Shown here: piece after piece, positions 1 through 13,156 of the stretch | Layout of the letters: the number at the start of each line of letters is the position of its first letter | How positions within the stretch are numbered: the stretch's first letter is position 1 | Assembly: GCA_024663395.1 (NCBI GenBank) | Contig: JANFAH010000053.1 | Coordinates: forward strand, 186,001-250,000 | DNA: 64,000 nucleotides | Origin: Pisolithus tinctorius | Lineage: Eukaryota > Basidiomycota > Agaricomycetes > Boletales > Pisolithaceae | Direction: 5' to 3' | Made by a program: the position numbers and the translations under genes | The notes under the pieces: model-generated | Databases searched by the model: none | The model's input: only the letters and a program-made list of their open reading frames with translations | Told to the model about the DNA's origin: nothing

Positions 1-1890
1 ATGCGGCATAAAGTAGCCACAACAGAGTCTCTTTTCTCCACCTCTTCGTACATTTATGAGCAGTCAGTTCGGTGGTTCTTTGAGTTACTATATAGAGGAA
101 TCACGATGCAAAGATTTGTTTGGGCAGGCGTTCTTCCAGGGAGACGGGTATCCTTTGTGTCCACAGCTGGGAGCAGCCTCCAACCTACAATTCAGGCAAG
201 CCATCGTATGGATCCAAATCCCAATACTGAAACCAATTTCGAAGGGTGCGTGGTAGGATGTCGAGAGTGCTATCGACGTGCTGGTGACTATCGTGGCCCA
301 GCCCCCACTGCCACATATTATTGCTCGGGTATCGTCGACGCCGTATGGACACTCAGAGGGCAGATCTGCGGCAGAACTTCATTATGATTATGTGTCCAGC
401 CCATCCTCCACATCATTGAAGACTGCTCATATGTTGCTCACTGACCATACCCACAATAACTCACCATGCAACAGTTACGTCATCTACCACCCTATATCAT
501 CCACCTCGCCGGACACCTGAACGCTGGTGGGAGAGAATGTGCATTGACACAGGCTTGCGGTATTGATCATAGAACAGTGACACAGGGTGAGGCAAGGGTA
601 TGCGCAAAACGCATACCACTGTCCATGATGTGTTACACAATACGCCTAAGCAGTTTGCACGATGTTCTGAAAGATAATGAATGCTAAACATTGAACCCCA
701 ACATTCCAATTCTCCCCAACCCCCCACGTGACCGGAGTTAATGGTCTGGTATGATCGTGAATGACAAAGAGTTTACAGACCTGGGCCTAACGGCGTCCAG
801 GAATAGTACACATACATTACACATTCATGACAGCAGTCAACCTCATGCCTATGCAGTGCCCTCACTTCTGAGGAATTGACGTCCTACCTCGAAATAAGAC
901 ACTATTGTCTGGAAAACTCGAGTAGAGCAAAGAATCCTTCTCATTGCGCCGCCGTTAAAAGTACTTCACTTCTTATCAGCATTACACAGGGAAATGACAG
1001 AATCTGAGCCTAGAGACTGGGAGCAGCGCTGCATCTTTTGATCTGAGTGCTGTGAAGACAGCAGGCCTGACGAAGCTGCTTCCCACCTGCAACAGTGCCA
1101 ATCTACTTCATGGCGAGAACCCACCATAGTCTGGCAATTGTGGTAGTGATGGCGCTCAACTCCGATTACCAGTGGCATCATCCCATAGAAGCGGGAGAGG
1201 CACAAATGTACGTTGTTTAGTATGGAGATGGAGTCCACACTTCGTCCTTGGACAACATTCGTCCACCCAGACAATCGTTCCGTGAGCACACTTTTTCCAA
1301 CCCATGAGGGCCATTCCACTCTGCTTCCAGACTCTTGCCAGGTAAACGTCTGCTTTCAGTATTCAATGGAATGCTAACCCATCCATGTCAAAAAAATGCG
1401 AACTAGTGTCTTGCTGGAAGCTGCCTTTACCATCGTCTTCGCATCTCTGTACTCACAACCTCATGCCAGACCCATGCACTCCAGATCCTGCAAAGGTCTC
1501 TTCTGATATGCTTTCTAGGAGATGGAGCATCCAGTGCCGTACAAGACCTTTGTCTCCTGAAGTACATTTTCATATGTGAACCCAATACCTCTTGAGTTTC
1601 CATATGAAATTGCACTGCCCGACCTGCATGAGGTCGTCCCAGACAAGGTTGAGTACATCGAGAATAACCATGAACCAAAAAATCCTAGTGGAAGCCTCGT
1701 CCATGCCTTTTGATGACCACTTGCATAAATATGTACGTCTCCCCAAGTCACGAAACAACCAGAGGGAACTCATGGCATTGTACGAAACATGCACCAATGA
1801 TTGTCAGCCATTTGACACCCTGAAGCCTACTTTCTTGCCCTTCAAGCTGGGCATAGAAGATCGCTGTCTACCGTAACTCAGAGTGACTGC
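1..1890. other. No recognisable gene; decayed DNA
   Basis: All six frames are short and interrupted, and none resembles a family I know. CpG is present but scattered, so the stretch seems less decayed than the DNA just to its right. It could be degraded transposon or old host sequence. Confidence 0.4.
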
Positions 1891-1892
1891 TA

Positions 1893-2367
1893 CATCAGGA
1901 AATTAACACTTTACTATTTTTGACCTTTTTGTGACTTTTTTTGACTTTTTTGTGACTATTGTGACTATTTGTGACTTTTTGGGAAGGAACCTACTATCTG
2001 TACCTTTTTTCTGACCATAAACAGCATTTTGAAGAATGAAAAGAGAACAGAATCTATTGAGACAACTAAGTGATGATATATCTAAGCCAAGAAGACTAGA
2101 AAACATCTGAAAATTCAGAGATATTGAGCCATTGGTGTGATGCACACTGTCTGAGAGAAAAATCACAATATCTCTTTGGAACCTCCATAAATTTGAATGT
2201 ATATGGTATCTACTGAAAGCTATGAATTAGGTGGTTTGAACAAGACCAAAATCAGTGAGAACAGTGCAGCCATGCCTGCAGGACATGGGTAACAATGGTA
2301 GATTCCTTCCCAAAATGTCACAATTGTCACAAAAAGTCAAAAATAGTAAAGTGTTATTTTCCTGATG
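1893..2367. mobile_element. 475-bp MITE with long terminal inverted repeats
   Basis: The left end starts CATCAGGAAATTAACACTTT and the right end finishes with its near-perfect reverse complement. The inverted similarity continues inward for roughly 95 bp, through TTTTTGACTTTTTGTGAC-like repeats to GGGAAGGAACCTAC / GTAGATTCCTTCCC. Both ends are flanked by TA (1891-1892 and 2368-2369), the target duplication expected of a Tc1/mariner-type element. There is no coding capacity, so it is non-autonomous. The long ORF on the minus strand here is only the T-rich repeat read through. Confidence 0.8.
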
Positions 2368-2369
2368 TA

Positions 2370-3883
2370 AGAGCTCATAGATATCCCTGGTAGTCATATT
2401 TCTCTTACGTTCCCCAACAGATCAGACCAAGTGGGTGAGAAAGGACTCGGTCCTTGGTCTCTGAGGTATGGTGGCCACCGGTTTGGTGTCTGGGCAGGCC
2501 AACTCTGATGGACGAGCAATCTCGATCTGTAAGTGTACGAACCGCATGTTTCAGTTGGTCCTTATGTCTCTCAGTCGCCATGCCTCACCCATCTGACCCT
2601 AACACAGCATACAAGGCTCTCAAGGGGGCTGGCTGCATGCCATTCTCCCAAAGTGATGATGGCCTTGCTGTCATTCCCTCACCTATTTGTCTTCAGAAGG
2701 TATGCATGTTTTCATTGTTGCATTCTGTGCCAGTGACATTGCGGTCTGGCAACCATGGTATTTTTAGCACCTGGTCTCTCGCTATGGTGTATCTACATAA
2801 AATGCTTGTCATCCACGAACCACTTGGGGCAGTATATGTGATGACGAGAGTTGTAGAAGTGTTCAGGTGGATAGGTAACTTTGAGGCGCTTTCGTCTCCT
2901 TTAGGTGAGATGCTTTTCTTCGGTGGTGGGCAGCAGCATGCCAACTTTGAAGCTCTATGCATCCTAAGGGAATGAACCATCAAGCGCATTCTTAAGCTGG
3001 GCAATTTTCAATTTCGACGCTGGCGATGCTTAGGGAAATGATTTAGTCCTTGAAGTGGCCCAGAGTAGTGCTAGGATAGTCACAACGTGGCAGGTATATG
3101 ACTTCATGCAGTGTCATTAATACAGACAAGCAAGTCTCCCTGTCATTGTATGATGCAGCTATCTGATCCCTCACAGTGTATCAATTGCTAGCCCCATGAT
3201 AGATGTCACTTTGTTCTAGGATGTGAGCATTCTCTCAGCCTTACTGTTGGCATCTTGCAGCAACCCACCTAACATGATGTTAGTCTTGTGCTCCTAAACT
3301 GATTGACATCTACTAATTCTTTGTAGCATCTATGCCTACCATGCCATGCTGAATGCTCTGGCCCTTCTGATTACTGCTGAAATTGCCCTTGGTAACAAAG
3401 CTGTATGCAAAGGATGGACCAACAATATGAGCGACAAGATTACCTCTGAATGGCACACCTCTGGAATAGAAGGTCAGTCCATCAGTAAATCACTTTGAGC
3501 TGTGGAGCTCTCCACAGTGCTCCATAATACACAGAGTCCCCTAGCTAGGTCCAGGCTGGACAGATGCACCCAACAACACTTTTTGCTATGGCTAGTTGCC
3601 TGTTACTATGGAATGGTCACATTGTCATGGAACTTTGTCCAGTATCTTACTTACTATGGATTGCTATGGAACTTTCATGCTTAAATATCACTGTACAAAA
3701 CTGGCCAGACTGTATTCTCCTTGGGGTGTTGTCCAGTACTCCCCATCTCAATGTTTACTTTGCAAACATGTGATCACTCCACAACTAGGAACAGTTCACA
3801 GCAGGTATGACAGGAACAGGAGCATTGGCATCAATTGCATACTACGTGTAATGACAGGTACGACAGGACTAGGTATTATGAAA
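2370..3883. other. CpG-depleted intergenic DNA
   Basis: There is almost no CG dinucleotide and no convincing gene. A 173-codon plus-strand ORF (2454-2975) has no recognisable motif and unremarkable composition. Several ACTATGGA/GCTATGGA motifs lie at 3600-3670. The segment reads as an old deaminated repeat. Confidence 0.4.
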
Positions 3884-6388
3884 TCAATCAAGGACTGCCT
3901 GAATGTGCTGGTACCTCTCTACATTCGAATCAACCTCTTGCAGTGCAGCCCTGATACGAGGAGTCAGCGCGAGCACGTCGGCTGTCCCAGTACTTACCAT
4001 CCTTCCTTTGCCCACTGAGAAAGCTGATCGCGCAACCTCGCGCCGTGATAGGGATTACGAAGGATGTCGTTCAGCACCTTCATCATGCCATGGAAAATGG
4101 AATTGTAAGCCTTGCCGGAGAATTGAGGCATCGTCTTTCCTGTGCCATTCTTCGCAAATCCATCCAACACACAATGATACTGCGAGAAAAGTTCGAGTTG
4201 CAGCGACTCGGGGTGTAAGATAACTCACCGCGGCTGCGACGAGAGCCAGACAGGAAAGGGGAACTGAATTGTTGAAGGACTCAGGACGCTTATCCGCGAT
4301 TCGATAGGTCCCGGTATAGTAGAATTGTATGACAGCTTCCTTGAGGGCGGGGTGAGCGAAATTCCTGGTTTTTCCCTGATAAACCAATCCGTTAGTAGTG
4401 CAGATAACGAACCGCGTGAACGTACATTCTCGTCGAAACCGTCTCGCAGGAAAAGCGAGTTGTCAAGGAGCTTTGCAGCAGCGGTCTCTATCCATTGTAC
4501 ACGAACCCGTGGTGCAACATCAGAAGGAGGGATAAGGTTGAACGCGGATGGCGTGGTTGCCAGCGTAACCGACTTCAATTCCGAACGCCAGGTAGATATA
4601 TCACCAAGGAGCTACCGGCGGTATGTCAGTAGCTGTAACCGAAAGACGGGACTACTTACGAGGCACGCCATATCTTGCTTGTGGTCAGGCCAGTAACCTA
4701 TAAAGTTAGGATAATGAGACACGTATAAAGCGAAAATATTGTTACTCACCATCTTCAAATTGCACACCGCGTTGATTCCACTCAACGACGACAGTGACGA
4801 GCGCCTCTGTTATGGAGAGGTTGAGGTCGTGAGATTTCGATGGGAACGGGTTAGAAAGTGCATGTGCAGCCCTGCATTCTCGCTTAGCATCTTCGAGACA
4901 GTCCTTCCATACTGCCTTGTAAAATCTCAGTTGTGAAGGCAATGGGCCCTCATCCTTAGCTTTCTTGGAGTTACGAGGGGCTCTGGCGCGCTGAGATACT
5001 TCGTTGACCGAGTCGTGCGCAAGGGTCAGAAGATCACGATCGGGAACAGAAGGACGGCCGTTAGTGCGATGGTGGCGTTCAAGAACGTCGACGACAGCGC
5101 CACATTGGGAACCCTAAAATAACAATCTGAATAAATAAAGCTAGCAGGAATGGCATTTTCGTACCTCTGGCTGAGCCTTGTCCTTGGATTGTAAGCTTCG
5201 CAGAGCCGCATCGTCATCCTCGTCGCGTGAGTACTGAAACTCGTGGTCAGGGGGTAAGGAATTGTGGCGAATAGGATTGCTTGTCGTCGTTTCTTGGGAG
5301 AAGCCTAACAAAGAACGTTGAGCCAATACCATAATAACCTCTGACGCGTACCAGGATGAGTTGATTGCCTAAGATTCGTTGCACCCCATCCAAATGCATC
5401 GTCCTCATCTTTGTCGGACTCATCGCCGGAGACCTCGCCAGCCTCTGCGTCCCATGGGTTACTACTCGAGGACTCCGACTCCTCTTCTGAGGAGCCCTCT
5501 GATGACAGCTTCTCCGAACTCTTGTGGCGAACGTCAGCGGTTGCCGAAGTTTGTCTCAATGAGAGCGAGCTATCAAGGGAGGGGTCGATACAAGAGTCGG
5601 GGACAGTAGCAGGCGGCTGGTGGGGGATAAACCGAGACTGGTAGTTGGGCTGGGGTGTTGGCGGACGAGATGTATTACTGGGAACTTGGTCTCCCCGAAT
5701 CGCGGCGATATAAGGATTATTGAGCACTTGAAGGTCAGGTTCCATCCCGGGAGGCACGATATGACCTGGCTGTTGAGCCGGAAGACTGAAACCAAAGCGA
5801 TGGGAGTCTGTGGGACGCTGATGGAAGACAGGTGTTGCTACTGCTGTTGAAGACTGAGGGACGGGATTCTGAAATGAACATTGTATATCAGTATGAAAAG
5901 ACACTCACCAGAGGCGTATCAGCTGGGCTAGGACCATTCACAATGGGAGGCGCGTAGGGTGGTGGGGCGACATTGGACTTTGCAAGCGGTTAGCTTGATA
6001 TTTGCAAATAACTAGAACTGACCTTCGGTTTTGCATTCTGGCCGGCACTGCGGCCCCCACCCTTTTTCCGCCGAGTGGGCGGAGGTGCAAGAGGATTTAC
6101 AACGGAATTGTTGGGGAGATCCGTCGACTTTCGCGGCCGTGTAGCTCGGCCTTCAAGGGTAGTACCAATCCGCTCCAATTGCTCGGCCCTTCCACCTGAA
6201 CCCACCCCTGCCCTTCCGCTACGACGGAGTCCCGCTGTGGCAACAGACTGAGACTCTTCGAGATCGATGGGTGGGCTTCCTAGACGCTTGTTTTTTGCGG
6301 GTCGAGTGCTTCCGTCGGCCTCTGGTCGTCGTTTGGCTTTTTTGCTATCCTTCTTTTTCGGCGGGATTGTTCCAGATTGGGTGGACAT
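3884..6388 (-). CDS. DUF6532 domain protein, intact, ten exons
   Basis: Ten exons join in frame to 691 codons plus TGA. Introns, by plus coordinates: 5978-6022, 5869-5908, 5305-5351, 5114-5164, 4698-4749, 4612-4659, 4376-4425, 4180-4228 and 3951-3997; all are GT-AG and 40-52 bp. The N-terminal third is basic and disordered (start MSTQSGTIPPKKK, several KRR clusters). The middle has a Ser/Glu/Asp-rich stretch. The C-terminal half has the DUF6532 pattern: GYWPDHKQDM followed by TWRSELK, HPALKEAVIQFYYTG, VPLSCLALVAAA and a final WAALQEVDSNVE. The function of this agaricomycete-expanded family is unknown; a nuclear location is inferred from the basic N-terminus. It lies head to tail with the FunK1 and Plavaka genes. 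Unlike them it has no internal stop. The start is the first ATG of the open first exon. Confidence 0.8.
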
Positions 6389-6602
6389 CTGAAGGTACAA
6401 GCAGTTAAGCAGAGAACAGTATAAGATGGAAGCCTGGGGACCACGACGAAATGACATCTTGTGAATCCATATAAACGTTGACAGGTTCATCGCGAGACGT
6501 AAAATGAAACGACGCGCTGAGACGGTTACCCGCTGCAAATGAATTGAAACACTTTACACGTAACATACAGAACGTGAACTAAACATAAAATTCATGCTAA
6601 GA

Positions 6603-9157
6603 CTACACGCCTTTGAAGCGTTTATTGGGTATAGGAGGGTTATCCATGCTCCTTACCTCTTCACAAAGGCGTTTAGAAGACATAATTGCCGAAGACATAA
6701 CATCCATATCGTTCTCCTGACTCGGACGCATGCTTGAATTAAGCGCTTTGTGCTGGGCGATGATCTGCTGGAATGCATTCGTCATCTCCGGTGGTTTCTC
6801 GTATGGCATGCTGGCCAAGAAACGATCAAAGAGGGAGATAACATCAGAGAACTGCACTGCAGTTCCGCTCAGCAGGGACCGCCCAAGCAATACGCGCCAC
6901 TCATTAGCCAGAGGGATTAGATCTTGAAAATATTGTGAGACCTCGGAATCCAGCCTCGATTCGGACGGGTCATTAAGGAATGTGAACTTGGCGCATCTGG
7001 CGATTTCGAGATCTTCGGCCGCCTTTTCACTCCACAAGCCAAGAAGTGTCTTTTCATGGCTGATATCTTGACGCTCGTGGCCAAGTGGCCCATCATAAAG
7101 GATGAGGATCCAGATGAAAACGTAGAACAGGGATTCGATATCGTCCGCAAATGTATGGTGTATAGTAGTAGGGTGATCGATGAATACGCGGGTGAGAGAG
7201 GCGCTTTTCCGGATCGATGGGACATTAGTCTTTCCACTTTTAGTGATGGCTTCCTTGAGTTGGCAAAGGATATTCACTGAAAGGAAGGGGACTGTCCCCT
7301 TTGCGTACTATCAGCTTCGAGTTCCAAAATGTTTTGCGTAGTACTTACTGTGCTGCCCAAGTCATATTCCCCCTGTAACGTGACCCGTACAGCAAATTCC
7401 CAGTCGAGGAGAAAGCCGCGCGACCCATTTGCGAAGTCCTCGATCATCGTATTGTTGATGCTACAGTCTCGATGGAGGACACCCCTCTCGAGAGCCTGCT
7501 GTTGGACTGTTAAAGCAATTAGTATTGATTTTACAAGTGGAAGAGGATACGTACTTCGTAAAATATCTCGGATGCATGAAATGAGTTCCTTTTTTGTCTT
7601 GAACATTACCATTGGCCTTGCACACGGCTTCATAGCCAATCGCACGTGAGTTCTCCGAGACTTCATGCACGATCGCCACTTCTCATCACGATATCGTTCA
7701 GTTTTATCGACAATGCCCGGCTCGACCTCGACGACCCAGTAGTGTTGCAACTTGGGAACTCCGTCGATGTCCTGGACCAGCTTCATCATGTTGACTTCAT
7801 GCAGGGCTGTCCTCTGCTCCGACTCCTCCACCCAATAATCCTTGATGACGTAGTATTCCCCATTGTAGCGTGCGAGGTAACAAACAGTACCCCTTCCTAG
7901 AAAGCCTGTGCTCGAGAATAATACATCGAGCACCTCGTAGAAGGTCTTGTTTACTTGGATCCTCCCGATTGCTGGGATGTGTTCGGGTGATGCGGGAGTC
8001 GGGAGTGAGTTTGCACTGGGGAGGATGCCCGACTCCAAGTGAGGAGAAGGCGTTGTAGGAGAGGGGAAAGGGGAGAGAGGTATCGCAAGTGCTGTGCATT
8101 TGCGGCTGTGTGCAGGATGGGGGGATATCTCGATGGTCGAATCGAAGCCAAGGGTTGAGCGGGAGCCGAACGCAACGGCACATACAATGTATATGAAGAC
8201 TTCTGCGTCAGTGTGGATATTGATAGAGGGTGAGATTGCACCACCAGAGTGGTCGTAAAAGTGAAGTCGAAGAAGTTTGCTATCAGTAATTGATAATCCA
8301 AGGACATAGCGCCTCCAGGGCTGGTCGACGAGGGTTAGATATGCCTTAGTGTCCATCGTCTTCCCAAGGCGGGATGCTGGCTTGAAAGACTCCTTTGAGT
8401 ACTCGGCGATGACTTTGGGACTTAACCACGTAATCTCGTTGAGGGATACTGGGGTGTTATCGACAAGGATGAGGTTGGGCTTTCGGGAATAACCTGTAGA
8501 ACCTCACAAGCTGGTTCTGCTCCAGTCCGCCATCCATTGACGCTGGGGTTTGCTGGATAGACTGGGCATCGTGGATTTGGCGGCGGTTCCGATAGCATTG
8601 AGAAACAGAGCAACTTGCTTTTCAAAGCAGAGCTTTTCCGATTCTACCGGCAGCTCTGAGGCAAGTGGCCCGGGTTGCTCGGGAGGTGAATCAGAGCCTG
8701 GGGGTGGACGAAGCTCCCAGTTCCAGCGCTTTCTATCGTCGTCGTATAGGCTGACCAGGCTGTCCTCTGACAAGCCACCCTGATTGGAGGCGGAATAGCT
8801 ACGGACACATGCAGGAATTGTTTTCAGAGGGACAATCAGGGACCTGGGAGCTATGGAGGTGAATGTATCTCTGAAGGACTCGAAGATAATATTTGTAACA
8901 TAACCGAGGCTCTGAGGAGAGCTAACTTGTATCCGTGGTTCACGGATGATGGTGCCCTCAAGTTCTGAAGCAGTGAACTTGTCCATAACATGAACCGTGC
9001 GGCCGTGTTTGGGTGGGGGGAGAGAACCGATCAGCTTGTAGGTACCATCTATTGTTCGATATCTGTTTTTGTTCGAGTCTTTGGACATTTCTGAGGGTTG
9101 TTGACAAGTAGGGTCACACGTTCGAAAATGGTGCCACCACTCAAAATACTGATGCAT
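6603..9157 (-). pseudogene. FunK1-type fungal protein kinase, one in-frame TGA
   Basis: This belongs to the fungal-specific FunK1 family of kinase-like proteins. In order it shows a WNWELRPPPG-containing N-terminal region, a lysine-bearing YYVIKDYWVE strand, the catalytic loop HRDCSINNTM and DWEFAV in the DFG position, then the family's GTVPFLSV segment after an intron and FADDIESLFYVFIWI. Introns fit at 7299-7348 (50 bp) and 7507-7554 (48 bp, a multiple of three, so retention stays in frame). The frame is otherwise open from 9157 except for TGA at 8504-8506, in ADWSRTSL-stop-GSTGYSRKPNLIL. Family alignment expects continuous sequence there, and CGA to TGA is the simplest change. A 48-bp intron that removes the stop is formally possible but would delete conserved residues. 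The start codon is uncertain. Confidence 0.75.
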
Positions 9158-9212
9158 TTCAACATTAACATGTAATAAACTCTGGTATACGGTAAGGTAA
9201 CATGTATGTTGA

Positions 9213-12200
9213 CTAGATGGGAGGAGAGTCCGAACGACTTAGGGCAAAGTACGTATTTTTGTCGAAGTATTTGTTGAGATAGAATTCGGAAGAATGCTCG
9301 AAGGAGTTGTATGCCGTCAATCGATTATCTGCAGTTTGCCCGAAGCGAGGTATGAGATGTGCGAATGCCCGGACCTGACTGAGCGGGATGACATCGCCAA
9401 GACGTTGGCCATTCGCTCTCTTTGCGCGCCTAAGGATACGTAGGTGTGTCGCATCTTCAGCTGCTATGTCAAAACGTTGTACGTAGACCAAAAAACGGTC
9501 TGTCCATGACCATCTTACCCCCCCCTTGCCAAAAGGGCGCATCAGGAGACGGAGCTGGCCAACAACATGACCTAAGATACTCTTGTGAGTGACATGGAAA
9601 AGTAGTGTGGACCACGAACCTTTCAGGCCACTCTCTGGCCATTTGAAATGGGGGTCCACGTTGATGATAGCTGCATCATAGCGGCCAAGGGTCCAGGTCT
9701 CGCAAGGTGGAGAACAGAAGAGAGTCTGGGCAGGGAGGATGTCCGTGATATCATGTATCGCCGTGTTCTGCAGCCGCATCTTGTACCAAACCTGCAGATC
9801 GGTAAAAGGCAGGGTTGAAGAGCTTGATCCCCGACGTTGCCCGCTTATAGTGTGCACAGAGCTTGGTCCATACACCTTCTCACGATTTAGAAAATTGACA
9901 AGGGCGGCTCGGAGGTCAAGTAGTCCAAACTTCTCAGCAGCACCATCAACACTAATGCGTCGCAAGGGTGGGTCGTAGGAAAGGTTGATCGCCGTACCGT
10001 CTGCGATAAAACTACGCAAGGGGAAGGGAATGGAGTCTGGATCCTGGGTCCTGAGGCGCGCAGAGATGGCGAAGTAATCGGTGACGGGCCGCGCGGGACC
10101 TGGCGTCTTGGAAACTAGATTCGCCTCCTCGCGATCACTGATCTCACTGTCGCCATCATCAGAACTCCCATCCTCAACCTCTAAGGACTTTTCTTCCGCA
10201 TGACCATGGGAGTGAGTCTTCGATTCATATAATGATGTCGCAAGTTCAAACGTCCTACATTTTTCAGCGCGATCGAGGTACCGGCAAATTTGAGGATCGT
10301 AGTTATTGTTATTGCTAGCTGATGCGGGTGTCTTGATCTCCGATACATGGGCGTGTTCAGTTACATCGGCAGTCCATTGGATGGTGACCCCGACACGCTT
10401 CACACTTGGTACGATGCTCTGCATGAGTTCTAACTTGGGGATGTGCCAATTGTCGATGGGCTTGTTTCCCTTACCGCGTCGTGCACCGTGATCGAGTATC
10501 GACTGCTTGTGCGCGTGAAACTCGTCCAGTGCAGAAGATATTATACGAAGATCGTCGTCGTCAATGCGGTAAGCTTGGACTCGGTATCGGAAGTCCATGA
10601 GCGCACGAATAGCAGTAATAATTTTGGGAGGGGCTGCTCCAGCGATAACACCGACGATGTAACGTTGGACATCACGGTGCACGCGTCCAGTCACCTGCTT
10701 CAGCTTAGCAACACCACCTTTAAAGTGACGGAACCCCGCAGTAGGCTGTAAAACTGAGAAGCGAAAGTCGATTTCGGCTTCACCAACCGCATTTATGCAC
10801 CACTTCATGTCGTGGTCCCAAAATTCCTTGTGCAGGTGGTGAAGGGGCTCCGGAGTTATAAAAGTGCTTGGACAAGAAAGCGGAATGTCCCTCCAAAATG
10901 GGTCACTAACTCCGCTGAGGCGAAAGCGCTGTGCTTCGCGAAAGAAGACTTGGATGTTTGTAGGGTGGACCTTCGATTTCACCGCTGCGAGCTGAGCCAA
11001 AGTGGTGGACGCGGTTCATGGCTCATGTCGGAATGGGTCTCCGAACTGTTTGTACATTGCCATAGTGATCGGGGAAGTCTTTCCCCCAACAGCTGCGAGC
11101 ATGGCAGCCTCGGGAGTGTCGGCGATATAACCCACGATTGGCGTGAAACAGTACCGCATGTGCCCCAGAGAATCCGGTAACATAATGCCGAGTTTGGCAG
11201 CTTGCTTGACGGGTTCAAGTACGATATCCAGGCATTCATGAATGAGCCTATCTTCGAGGAGGCCGCGCATACGCTTGTTCTTGTGCACGAACTTGGGGAC
11301 GGGGAGGAGAGCGGCGAGCATAAATGAGTTGGATGACAATTTTAGGCGCGTGGACATCTTGATATTTGCTAGGCTGATGAGAAGTGGATGAGCAACTCTG
11401 CCACCACATAAAGTAGTAATATTCGTCTTGTCTGAAGAAAGTATCGTGCCAAGAAGAGTCGCTCCGCTCGGAAGCTGTGACTGGGGTACGTCAATTGAAT
11501 AAAAGGATCTATAACTCGCAGTGGAAACATACCTGCATACGCCAAGCATCATCAGCGGTCATCCACTCTGTATACACCCTACAAAGCTTCTCGGGCGTTT
11601 TGTACACACGCCTCGGAACGAAATCGAGCTGGTCAGAGAACAAAGGGTGGTTGAGGAGCCATGCAATGCATTCCAGGGGATCGCGCCAGTACAAGTGCAC
11701 AGGGTGTTTGGTTGGCTGCGAAGGAGTAATCTCCATTGAGCGCCAGCGCGGCCCGCCAGGGAGTAACTCAGCCAGCCCACGAAGTGCTCTGGCTGTACGA
11801 AAGGAAATATTTAGTAGCTGTATCTGGCGCACATCAATAATGATCTTCGGAGAGAATAGGGACAGGCTTACGATTGACAATGACAAGAAAGAGTCTATAG
11901 CTCTCATGCTCAGGCCTGAACGAAGTAACCACGATGCCAGCTCCCATTCATTGTGGGAGTTGAAGGGGTAGTACAGATTTGATGCCCGTAGGTTGCTGAA
12001 CTGGTCGCCGTTAAATTTGTCCATAAACGTTGGGCCAAGTCCAAACGTTTTAGCTGCGCCCTCGAAGTCGTCTGTGGTTGGCCCCCACGTGTCAAATGCC
12101 ATATGAACAAAATCCGGGTAATCGTGAGTTGCATAGTCATCGGGGTCGGTGCTCATCGGGACATCTTCTAAGTGTGTTGGGTGTTGAGAGTTACGAATGT

Positions 12201-12345
12201 TCAAGCTCAAAGGTTGGAGAGACTCGTGAAGGCGGACTAAGTTATTGACCCAGGTATTGCACCCAGAGGACGGCTGGCTCATGTGCATTGCGACAGCGCT
12301 GTGACTCTGGAAGCCGCCTTTACCGCAACTTGGACAGCGGGGCAT
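9213..12345 (-). pseudogene. Plavaka-family transposase, one in-frame TGA
   Basis: Three exons (12345-11872, 11823-11533, 11480-9213) give 1,011 codons including the final stop, with 48- and 52-bp GT-AG introns. The N-terminus has a C2H2-like finger (CPSCGKGGFQSH...H). The core shows FMDKFNGDQF, NLYYPFNSHNEWELASWLL, SGLS...IDSFL, the LYWRDPLECIAWLLNHPLF segment and GDPFRHEP. The C-terminal half (YDPQICRYLDRAEKCRTFELA onward) resembles the DUF6830-like end of these proteins. Plavaka elements are CACTA-related cut-and-paste transposons of basidiomycetes. The only defect seen is TGA at 11016-11018, right after FRHEP, where the family has arginine. I could not place terminal repeats for this element, so its borders are unknown. 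Confidence 0.85.
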
Positions 12346-12530
12346 ACTCTAGATGGTCAGGCAGGCCGATTCCGTGTTACGTGATTATCACTTCAGTGCG
12401 AATCAGGACGTTGTTCGGATCGCTACGGAGTGTATTTCTCATATACTACCCAATCACATCCCATTCGCGAACATAGTCACTCATGTCCGTTTATAACCTC
12501 AATCACACACACCTTCATGCTGGGTCAACC
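12346..12530. promoter_or_regulatory. Divergent intergenic promoter region
   Basis: These 185 bp separate the Plavaka gene (minus) from the small coiled-coil gene (plus) and must hold both start regions. No certain TATA box was found. A possible earlier plus-strand start lies at 12483, in frame with the chosen one. Confidence 0.4.
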
Positions 12531-13156
12531 ATGCCCACGGTCGAGCGTCGCCTGGGCGGCAAAGGACTGCCCCATAAGCCTCGTGATGGCGGGTTCTCTT
12601 CCTGCAACAGCCCCTCTAGCAGTGCCGAGGTCAAAGCGGAGACAACTGGTGTCTTAGCTGAGATGTATGGAATATTGGAGTCGTCCACTCACACAGTAAG
12701 TTCTTTTTTTCCTTCCTAATAACCGCTCATTGATAGGTTTTCAATCTGCAGCATGAATCAAAGAGTCAGCTGAATCACGAGGCACTTCTCCTTCTCGATG
12801 TAGCGCGCGCACAACGCGAAGTCTTTCGTGCGGAACAAGCTCTGGCCGCATGCATCGCCCACGAATACGAATCGATGGCCAAGTTGTACAAGTACAAGGC
12901 GGGCAGCGGCGAGGCGAGAGTCCACGAAAAAGATATGGAGGTCGGCTCATTACGTGTAGCAATGAAAAAACGCGGACTGGGGGAGCCTATTTTCGACGTT
13001 AGTGTTCTGGCCGGTGAGCTGCAGCCATCTCTCGAGTCCGATGGTATGCTATGCTCGCTCTTTTCTTTTGGGCCGCTATTTTACTTATGCCGGACCTTGA
13101 TAGGCACAGTTATTGAGCATGCCGGTAGTCGAATACTCGCCATTCGTCTAGACTAG
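12531..13156 (+). CDS. Small coiled-coil protein of unknown function
   Basis: Three exons give about 174 aa: 12531-12695, then from 12737 (or 12752) to 13043, then 13104-13156 ending in TAG. Two in-frame acceptors are possible for intron 1, ending at 12736 or 12751. The N-terminus is short and basic. The middle (LLLLDVARAQREVFRAEQAL and following) is rich in A, E, R and L and is probably a helical coiled coil. No catalytic motif is visible and I do not recognise the family. It is transcribed away from the Plavaka transposase across a 185-bp gap, so an accessory role in that element is possible but unproven. ATG 12483 would add 16 residues. Confidence 0.5.

Noticed and set aside
9739..11180. 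Plus-strand ORFs opposite the Plavaka gene
   Set aside because: They are antisense shadows of a clear transposase frame, without motifs.
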